DNA of 64,000 bases from Aeromicrobium camelliae (GTDB lineage: Bacteria; Actinomycetota; Actinomycetes; Propionibacteriales; Nocardioidaceae), in assembly GCF_003850045.1 (NCBI RefSeq), contig NZ_RQJX01000002.1, positions 62,001 through 126,000 of the forward strand, read 5' to 3'. This document shows positions 58,513 through 64,000 of the stretch, piece after piece. Numbering within the stretch: position 1 is the first letter of the stretch; each line of letters opens with the position of its first letter. The notes beneath the pieces were generated by a model, which was not told where the DNA came from, did not search any database, and was given only the letters and a program-made list of their open reading frames with translations. Both the position numbers and the translations under genes were made by a program.

Positions 58513-60573
58513 TCAGCGGCCGAGCGCGCTCGGCCACCAGAAGCGCTTACCGCACAGGCGCACCAGGGCCGGGGTGACGATGCTGCGCACCACCACGGTG
58601 TCGAGCAGCACGCCGACGCCGACGACCACGCCGAGCTGAGCCAGCAGCACGAGGGGCAGGACACCGAGCACCGCGAAGACGGCGGCGAGCAGGACTCCGG
58701 CGCTGGTGATCACGCCGCCGGTCACCGCCAGGGCGGTGACGATCGATTCCGTGGCATCACCGGTCGCTCGCATCTCTTCGCGTGCCCGTGCAGTGAGGAA
58801 GATGTTGTAGTCGACGCCGAGTGCCACCAGGAAGATGAAGGCGAGAAGTGGTGTGCTGACGTCCATCGCAGTCCAGCCGATGACGTGGTCGAACAGCAGC
58901 CACCCCACCCCCAACGCCGAGAGATAGGACAGCACGGTCGACGCCGCGAGCAGCACGGCAGCCACCACGGAACGCAGCAGAATCAGCAGCATGGCCAGGA
59001 CGATCGCGAGCACGATCGGGATCACCAGCTGGCGGTCGTGAGCGGCGGTGTCGCGCTCGTCCACCGCCTCCGCATCGGTTCCGCCCACGAGCGCGTCCGG
59101 ATCGGCCTCGTCCAGCGCGGAACGCAGATCACGGATCGTGGCGATGGCGGCGTCACTCTCCGGCTCCTCGCCGAGGACGACCGAGACCTCCGCGACCGAG
59201 TCCGAGGCTTCGGCCGGTGTGGCGCGGTCCACGCCGTCGACCTCGTTCGCGGCCTGGACGACGGCGTCGAGATGTTCGGGGGTGGTGGCGATCCGCGTGG
59301 GTGAGGAGGTCCCGGCCGGGAAGGCGTCGCTCAAGGTCTCTTGAGCCTGGATCGACTCGGGGGTGTCGAGGAACTGTTCGCTCTGTCCGAGTCCCGTCCG
59401 CAGACTCAATGTCCCGACGGCCATCGCGATCAGCACGGCGAGGCTGGTGATGAGGACCGGCCACGGGCGGCGCGTCACTGCGCGTCCGACGCCGTGCCAC
59501 CACCCGCGATGGCTGGGGTCCTCGTCGCCGAAACGCGGCACGAACGGCCAGAACAGCCACCGTCCGGGCAGGGTCATCGCGGCGGGAAGCACCACGAGCG
59601 CGAAGAAGACGGCCACGACGATGCCGATCGCTCCGGCCATGCCGATCCGCGTCACGAACGGCGAGTCGGCGATGAGGAGGGCGAGCAGGCCGAGCACGAC
59701 GGTTCCCGAACTCGACAGGATCGCCGGCGCGGCGGCGCCGACCGCGAAGCGCATGGCACTGTGACGCGACTCGTGGCGGCGCAGTTCCTCCCGATATCGA
59801 GCGATGAGCAGGAGGGCGTAGTTGGTGCCCGCGCCGAACACGAGCACCGATGTGATTCCGGTGATGGAGCCGTCGACGGGGAAGTCGGCCCAGGCGGAGA
59901 AGGTCTCGAGCACCTCGGCGGCGACGCGGTCGCCGATGCCGATGACGGCGAGCGGGACAATCCACAGCCAGGGGCTGCGGTAGGTGATGATGAGCAGGAG
60001 CGCGACGACCGAGGCGGTCACCAGCAGCAGGCGTGTATCGGCGCCGCTGAAGACCTCGCCGAGGTCGGCGAAGACGGCGGGGGCGCCGGTCACCTGGGCG
60101 CTGAGGCCGTCGGGCAGATCGGTGCTCGCCGCCTCGCGGATCGTGTCGACGATCTGCGAGTTCTCGTCACTTGTCAATCCCGATTCGACCGGCAGCGTCA
60201 CCAGGGCCACGTCGCCGGTCTCTGCCGGGATGGGCGGGCTGGCCTGAACCTCCAGCTCCTGCGCGAGGTCGTGCGTGCGTTGGGCGATGGCGCCGAGGTC
60301 CTGCTCGCTCAGTCTTCCGTCCTCTCGGGAGAAGACGATGAACGCAGGAGCTTCGCCGGCGTCGGGGAGTGCAGCGAGTGCCTCGCTGGCGCGCGCGGCC
60401 TCGGCAGTGTCGGGGAGATTCGATCCTGCTTCCGAGCCCGTGGTCGGCTCCGGCGCGAACGCGAACACCAGCCCGCTCAGCGCGATGCCGACGAGAAGCA
60501 CCACGAGGGACCGCCGGTGGCCGACCAGGCGGGCGAGCGGGAAGTTATTCGTTCGATGATCGAAATGTTCCAC
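58513..60573 (-). CDS. MMPL-family membrane transporter
   Basis: A 686-residue RND-type exporter with 12 TM helices in two repeats, each of one TM, an extracytoplasmic domain and five TMs. MMPL text is clear: RLVGHRRSLVVLLVGIALSG, VLVFGAGTNYALLLIARYREELRRHESRHSAM (first repeat) and FIFLVALGVDYNIFLTARAREEMRATGDATESIVTAL (second), with the proton-relay Asp/Tyr of GVDYNIF. It exports lipids or drugs. The GTG at 60573 has TAGTCT 7 nt upstream; in-frame codons further upstream lie inside the divergent MarR gene. The palindrome GGCCGAGCGCGCTCGGCC at 58518-58535 spans its last codons and may terminate the convergent Rho_N gene. Confidence 0.92.
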   Translation of the reverse strand: MEHFDHRTNNFPLARLVGHRRSLVVLLVGIALSGLVFAFAPEPTTGSEAGSNLPDTAEAARASEALAALPDAGEAPAFIVFSREDGRLSEQDLGAIAQRTHDLAQELEVQASPPIPAETGDVALVTLPVESGLTSDENSQIVDTIREAASTDLPDGLSAQVTGAPAVFADLGEVFSGADTRLLLVTASVVALLLIITYRSPWLWIVPLAVIGIGDRVAAEVLETFSAWADFPVDGSITGITSVLVFGAGTNYALLLIARYREELRRHESRHSAMRFAVGAAAPAILSSSGTVVLGLLALLIADSPFVTRIGMAGAIGIVVAVFFALVVLPAAMTLPGRWLFWPFVPRFGDEDPSHRGWWHGVGRAVTRRPWPVLITSLAVLIAMAVGTLSLRTGLGQSEQFLDTPESIQAQETLSDAFPAGTSSPTRIATTPEHLDAVVQAANEVDGVDRATPAEASDSVAEVSVVLGEEPESDAAIATIRDLRSALDEADPDALVGGTDAEAVDERDTAAHDRQLVIPIVLAIVLAMLLILLRSVVAAVLLAASTVLSYLSALGVGWLLFDHVIGWTAMDVSTPLLAFIFLVALGVDYNIFLTARAREEMRATGDATESIVTALAVTGGVITSAGVLLAAVFAVLGVLPLVLLAQLGVVVGVGVLLDTVVVRSIVTPALVRLCGKRFWWPSALGR

Positions 60574-60590
60574 GAAGAAAAGACTAAGCT
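60552..60590. promoter_or_regulatory. Overlapping divergent promoters and candidate MarR operator
   Basis: AGACTAAGCT (60581-60590) contains TAAGCT for marR (7 nt before its ATG) and, on the other strand, TAGTCT for the MMPL gene (7 nt before its GTG), so both -10 boxes share bases. TTCGAT-G-ATCGAA, a perfect 13-bp palindrome (60552-60564), lies in the first MMPL codons and is a candidate repressor site. Confidence 0.65.
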
Positions 60591-60597
60591 GGTCCCG

Positions 60598-61068
60598 ATG
60601 AGCTCGCATCTTCAGGGCGCGGATCCGCGTCGCTACGACGTCGTCCGCCTCGTTCAGGACTTCACGACGGCGTCCCTGCGCTTCACGGATCGGGCCGGCG
60701 CCTCTCGCGGGCTTCACCGGTCTGATTTGAACGCGTTGCAGGCGCTCGTCCAGGCGCGCGAGGACGGCCGTTCGGGGCTCAGCGCCAAGCAACTGGCCGA
60801 GGCGCTGACGCTCAGTCCCTCAGCGACGACGACGTTGCTGGACCGGCTCGAGCGGGCCGGGCACGTGACGCGCGGACTCGACGAGCACGATCGGCGCCGG
60901 GTCACGATCTCGATGACGGAGTCGGCGGGAGCGGAAGCGCGGGCGATGTTCGGCCCGCTCGCGGCCGCGATGATGGAGATGATGAGCGAGTTCAGCGACG
61001 ACGAGATCGAGGTGGTCGCGCGCTTCCTGCGTGCGGCGACCGACGTCGTCGACGAGATGGAGCGCTGA
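60598..61068 (+). CDS. MarR-family regulator, divergent from the MMPL exporter
   Basis: A 156-residue winged-helix regulator: LHRSDLNALQALVQAREDGRSGLSAKQLAEALTLSPSATTTLLDRLERAGHVTRGLDEHDRRRVTISMTESAGAEARAMF, the MarR HTH with wing DEHDRRRVTISMT. Start codons of marR and the MMPL gene are only 24 bp apart with overlapping -10 boxes, so each could exclude polymerase from the other; repression of the exporter until a ligand binds MarR is the natural model. The ATG at 60598 is set by the TAAGCT box. Confidence 0.92.
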   Translation: MSSHLQGADPRRYDVVRLVQDFTTASLRFTDRAGASRGLHRSDLNALQALVQAREDGRSGLSAKQLAEALTLSPSATTTLLDRLERAGHVTRGLDEHDRRRVTISMTESAGAEARAMFGPLAAAMMEMMSEFSDDEIEVVARFLRAATDVVDEMER

Positions 61069-61071
61069 AGC

Positions 61072-61094
61072 GAGGTGGCCAGGGCCGGGGTCGA
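61072..61094. repeat. Copy of the tRNA-Phe 3' end (23 bp)
   Basis: The 23 bp at 61072-61094 are identical to 61210-61232, which covers the 3' acceptor and T-arm of the tRNA-Phe gene. Between them lies a GC-rich palindromic stretch (61095-61170) with AGCAGGGGGTGCCCCCAGG-like hairpins. No integrase or gene is present in the interval. Confidence 0.8.
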
Positions 61095-61213
61095 CTCCCC
61101 CGAGCTCTCCGCTTCGCTGCGAGCAGGGGGTGCCCCCAGGCTTCGCCGGTTCCCCCTGGAGCTGGCCACGTGGATGCGGAGGCCCTCCTTCGTCGCGGCT
61201 GCCGCATAGGAGG

Positions 61214-61287
61214 TGGCCAGGGCCGGGGTCGAACCGGCGACCTTCCGCTTTTCAGGCGGACGCTCGTACCAACTGAGCTACCTGGCC
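61214..61287 (-). tRNA. tRNA-Phe (GAA)
   Basis: The minus strand folds as a 74-nt tRNA: acceptor GGCCAGG/CCTGGCC, D-arm with GCTCAGTTGGTA, anticodon stem TCCGC/GCGGA closing the loop CTGAAAA (anticodon GAA), and T-loop GGTTCGACCCC. Discriminator A; the genomic text continues CCT, so the CCA end is not fully encoded. The 3' end is duplicated at 61072-61094. Confidence 0.96.
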
Positions 61288-61361
61288 GATACCCGTCGGC
61301 CGAAGCGACGAGCGACGTTTACGATAGCGCATCCGTCGCAGTCGGCCGACATCGGGGATCG

Positions 61362-61973
61362 TCAGAGGACGGTGACGGCATCCTCGTAGGCGAGCCGCGG
61401 AAGGCGGTCGAACCACGGGCTCTCGCCGGGCTTGCCGATGTTCATCACGACGACCGAGTGCAGGTTGGTGCCGGCGAAGAACTCCGCATCGACCGCGTCA
61501 TGGTCGAAGCCGTTCATCGGACCGGCGGCGAGGCCGACGGCGCGGACGGCCATGATCAGGTAACCCACCTGCAGGCCGGCGTTGAACTCAGCGACCCGGC
61601 GGCGCGATTCGAGGTCGCCGAACCAGTCCTTGGACTCGGGCGCGTGGGGGAAGAGTTCCGGCATGCGCTCGTTGAAGTCGGCGTCGGCGGCGAGGATCGC
61701 GACCACGGGGGCCATGGCGGTCTTGCCGCGGTTGCCCTCGGACATGAGCGGCAGCAGGCGCTGCTTGGACTCGTCGGTGGTCAGGAACACGATGCGCAGG
61801 GGCTGGCTGTTGGCCGCGGTGGGCCCGAACTTCGCGATCTCGTAGATCTCCTCGAGCGTCGCCGCGGGTACCGGCTCGTCGCTGAAGGAGTTGGCGGTGC
61901 GCCCTTCGCGGAAGAGGGTGTCCAGCGCCTGCTCGTCGAGGCGGGTCAGATGATCAAGCGTCGCAGAAGTCAT
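61362..61973 (-). CDS. Nitroreductase-family protein (RutE / malonic semialdehyde reductase type)
   Basis: A 203-residue FMN-dependent reductase. The block LFREGRTANSFSDEPVPAATLEEIYEIAKFGPTAANSQPLRIVFL is the HadB/RutE signature; RVAEFNAGLQVGYLIMAVRAVGLAAGPMNGFD forms the FMN/dimer region. RutE reduces malonic semialdehyde in pyrimidine breakdown, but no rut genes are near, so another carbonyl or nitro substrate is possible. The ATG at 61973 is the family start; a longer in-frame read is out-of-family. Divergent from the iron-boxed HtaA gene. Confidence 0.88.
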   Translation of the reverse strand: MTSATLDHLTRLDEQALDTLFREGRTANSFSDEPVPAATLEEIYEIAKFGPTAANSQPLRIVFLTTDESKQRLLPLMSEGNRGKTAMAPVVAILAADADFNERMPELFPHAPESKDWFGDLESRRRVAEFNAGLQVGYLIMAVRAVGLAAGPMNGFDHDAVDAEFFAGTNLHSVVVMNIGKPGESPWFDRLPRLAYEDAVTVL

Positions 61974-62056
61974 ACAAACTTCAACTAATGTCCGTGAGCG
62001 TGCATTCCGGAATCCGCGTATGAAGCGCGTCACACAGCGTCCGATCAGCGGACCCT

Positions 62057-62090
62057 ATAGGTAAGCCTCCCTTTACTTAGGCTACCTTTA
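62057..62090 (+). promoter_or_regulatory. Two overlapping DtxR/IdeR-like iron boxes
   Basis: 62057-62075 (ATAGGTAAGCCTCCCTTTA) and 62072-62090 (TTTACTTAGGCTACCTTTA) match the DtxR consensus TTAGGTTAGGCTAACCTAA at about 12 and 13 of 19 positions; the second has the intact TTAGGCTA core. They lie 63-96 nt upstream of the HtaA gene. Iron-responsive repression is inferred. Confidence 0.65.
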
Positions 62091-62152
62091 CCTCGACGCT
62101 GAATCTGCGCGCCTCGCGTCAACGGGGTGCGCCTTCGAGAGAGGCATGTGCC

Positions 62153-64000
62153 GTGACCACCCCCGACCTTCGCCGACGGAGCAGGCCTCCGTTGCTCGTC
62201 CTCCTCACGACGTTGCTGATCGTCGCCAGCGGACTGGTGTTGCCCAGTGTCGCTACCGCGGCTCCGACCCAGGGCACCGTCTCCGGTGCCACGTTGAGCT
62301 GGGGGATCAAGGCATCGTTCCGCAGCTACGTCACCGGACCGATCGCGCATGGCTCGGCGAGCCTGCTCGGCACGACGACGGGCACGTACGTGTGGTCCGG
62401 TGGCACCGGCGACGCCGCAGCCGACGGAAGCACCGCCGATGTGAGCTTCGGCGTCGGCAACGGCGTCCACTTCCGTGGCCACGCGATGAATGGTGTCGAC
62501 GCGCTGGACCTGGCGTTCACCAACCCTCGCGTGCAGGTGACGTCCGCGAGCACCGCCGACCTCTACCTCGACGTCCACGGGCGGGAGTTCGCGGGAACGA
62601 CCACGGTGGGCGAGGAGTTCTCGCTGAGCGGTGTTCACTTCGCCACCGTCGCGCTTCCCTCGGCCACCGTCGAGAGCGGCACCATCACCTGGGCGAACGC
62701 CTCCGCCACGCTCACCGAGGCGGGTGCGCAGGCCTTCGGCGGGTTCTACCCGGCCGGAACCGCTCTGGACCCGCTGACGCTCACTCTCCCGGTCAGTGTG
62801 CCGGCTGCCGCGACCACGACATCGCTCGCCACGTCCGCGTCGAACGTCAAGTCCGGGGAATCGGTGACCCTGACCGCGACGGTCGCGCCTGCTGAGGCGG
62901 CGGGCACGGTCACGTTCAGCACTGACGCCGGTGCCCTCGCCGATCCTGTCGTCGTCGAGAACGGCGCGGCCGTCCTGGCGACCGACAAGCTTCCCGAAGG
63001 GGTGAACGCGATCACCGCATCCTTCACGCCCACCGATGCCGCGTCGTACCTCCCCTCGTCCCAGGTCGCCACGGTGACCGTCGAGACGGCCGCGCCGGAA
63101 CCCGAGCCCGAGCCGGAGTGGGAGCCGAAGATCCAGGTCTTCCTCGCCGATGGCGTGACGCCCGTCGGTGACCGTGCGGTGTACGCGGGCGACACCCTCG
63201 TGGTCAAGGGATCGGGCTTCGATCCGGCGGCGAACGTCGGCGGTCGAGGTGTCCCTATCCCGAACACTCTGCCGCAGGGCACGTACGCGGTGTTCGGCCA
63301 CTTCGCCCAGGACTGGCGCCCGTCGCAGGACAAGCCGTCATCCGGCCGGAAGGTCGGGTCGCAGGGGTGGGTGCTCACCGAGGGCACCGTCGAGCAGATC
63401 CCGCCCGCGTTCCAGGACGCGGTGCGCGAGCAGTGGGTGCCGCTGTCGTCCGAGGGTGAGTTCACCTGGACGGTGAAGCTGGCCGCGCCCAGCGAGACCG
63501 TCGACGGCGGCCGCTACGGCGTCTACACCTACGGGGCCGGCGGGGTGAAGAACGCCGACCAGGAGCTCGCCGTCCCCCTGAACTACCACGGCAAGCGTCC
63601 GCCCGCCGTCGCCGTCACCGACGGCGAGGACACGGTCAGCATCGCGAAGCCCGGCGACACGGTCCGCTTCGCGGCCTCCGCCCTCGAGCCCGGCCAGAGC
63701 GTGCGCTTCGAAGTGCATTCCGACCCGGTCGTCGTGGGTACGGTCACGGCTGACGACAGCGGCGCAGCCGAGGTGGAATGGACCGTTCCGGAGAACTTCC
63801 CCACCGGCCAGCACGAGGTCCGGGTGTTCTCCGCGGACGCTGGCGTGGACGCGGAACCCCTCGCGCGGCAGTCGTTCACAGTGCAGGCCACCGCCGCGCC
63901 GGTCGATCGCTGCCTCCAGCTCGGGGCCGAGCTCCGGTGGGGGGTGAAGGCGAGCTTCCGTCAGTACGTCGCGGGCCCGATCGCCCACGGCTCGATCTCC
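62153..64000 (+). CDS. HtaA-domain haem-binding surface protein (runs off window)
   Basis: The frame opens at GTG 62153 (GAGAGAGG 8 nt upstream) and stays open to the window end: at least 616 residues. A signal peptide (1-37, ending VATAA) precedes HtaA domain 1 (about 45-215, GATLSWGIKASFRSYVTGPIAHG, with Tyr59 as likely haem ligand), a bacterial Ig-like domain (about 220-315), a Pro/Glu spacer, a second globular region with GVYTYGAGGVKNADQELAVPLNY, another Ig-like segment, and the start of HtaA domain 2 (from about 590, GAELRWGVKASFRQYVAGPIAHG). HtaA domains capture haem from haemoglobin at the cell surface. Iron boxes lie upstream. Confidence 0.88.
   Translation, partial: MTTPDLRRRSRPPLLVLLTTLLIVASGLVLPSVATAAPTQGTVSGATLSWGIKASFRSYVTGPIAHGSASLLGTTTGTYVWSGGTGDAAADGSTADVSFGVGNGVHFRGHAMNGVDALDLAFTNPRVQVTSASTADLYLDVHGREFAGTTTVGEEFSLSGVHFATVALPSATVESGTITWANASATLTEAGAQAFGGFYPAGTALDPLTLTLPVSVPAAATTTSLATSASNVKSGESVTLTATVAPAEAAGTVTFSTDAGALADPVVVENGAAVLATDKLPEGVNAITASFTPTDAASYLPSSQVATVTVETAAPEPEPEPEWEPKIQVFLADGVTPVGDRAVYAGDTLVVKGSGFDPAANVGGRGVPIPNTLPQGTYAVFGHFAQDWRPSQDKPSSGRKVGSQGWVLTEGTVEQIPPAFQDAVREQWVPLSSEGEFTWTVKLAAPSETVDGGRYGVYTYGAGGVKNADQELAVPLNYHGKRPPAVAVTDGEDTVSIAKPGDTVRFAASALEPGQSVRFEVHSDPVVVGTVTADDSGAAEVEWTVPENFPTGQHEVRVFSADAGVDAEPLARQSFTVQATAAPVDRCLQLGAELRWGVKASFRQYVAGPIAHGSIS

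Noticed and set aside
61072-61287. A prophage or integrated island at tRNA-Phe
   Set aside because: The interval between the repeats is about 115 bp with no integrase, phage gene or composition shift; only a possible remnant can be claimed.
62045-63301. A 418-codon minus-strand open frame opposite the HtaA gene
   Set aside because: The plus frame has a signal peptide, ribosome-binding site, iron boxes and HtaA and Ig domains; the minus frame has none.

Overview
The window is about 70% GC, densely coded, and rich in GTG starts and 1-4 nt start/stop overlaps. Its gene content is that of a high-GC Gram-positive (Actinobacteria): an SseC/DUF1416 protein beside a mycobacterial-type thiosulfate sulfurtransferase, DUF3073, DUF3180, DUF6457 and SCO6745-family proteins, a DUF2342 metalloprotease, a WXG100-like protein, an MptB-like mannosyltransferase, a HspR-type (HAIR) operator before clpB, and an HtaA haem-binding protein behind DtxR/IdeR-like iron boxes. 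A member of the Propionibacteriales (for example Aeromicrobium or Nocardioides) would fit; this is inference from gene content, not from a marker gene.

Layout. 1-5.7 kb: sulfur transfer (sulfurtransferase end, sseC), an LCP cell-wall ligase, dtd, a nitrobindin-like protein, a YgfZ-like protein and a DEAD-box helicase. 5.8-9.8 kb: manA, then a three-gene flavin electron-transfer module (flavinylated lipoprotein, ApbE, NqrB/RnfD-like membrane protein fused to an FNR-type reductase). 10.2-13.8 kb: a translationally coupled operon of a GT4 glycosyltransferase, two SAM methyltransferases and a terpenoid-cyclase-fold protein, of unknown product. 13.9-16.2 kb: ascorbate-type PTS. 16.3-18.9 kb: an ABC-2 exporter operon with its own winged-helix regulator. 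19.0-21.7 kb: clpB under a HAIR operator, followed by mosaic palindromic repeats. 22-27.8 kb: a duplicated membrane protein, NDH-2, a cupin, moeA-mobA-DUF6457 (molybdenum cofactor) and a short M17 peptidase. 27.9-33.1 kb: a degenerate P-type-ATPase-like protein coupled to a PucR-type regulator, cobU/cobS, a SCO6745-family protein and two small ESX-like proteins. 33.4-38.6 kb: TetR, ppa, dacB, a DUF2342 metalloprotease, tilS and hpt. 38.6-43.9 kb: ftsH followed by the folate operon folE-folP-(NTF2-like)-folB-folK-DUF3180. 44-53.8 kb: a DUF885 peptidase, a sterol-carrier-like protein, a TetR/MFS efflux pair, a lytic transglycosylase, two mannan-type glycosyltransferases, an acyl-CoA synthetase and an SRPBCC protein. 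53.9-58.5 kb: purF-purM, DUF3073, a leucine-type dehydrogenase and a Rho_N-domain protein. 58.5-64 kb: a divergent MMPL/MarR pair, tRNA-Phe, a nitroreductase, and the start of an HtaA haem-binding surface protein that runs off the window.

Three themes cut across the window. First, many first genes of transcription units carry a TANNNT box only 6-7 nt before an ATG/GTG, as expected for leaderless mRNAs; this fixes several start codons. Second, intergenic spaces hold several families of long inverted repeats, one of which supplies the clpB stop codon. Third, several conserved but uncharacterised units stand out: the flavin electron-transfer module, the GT4/methyltransferase/cyclase operon, the pseudo-P-type ATPase with its PucR partner, and the orphan WXG100-like pair.
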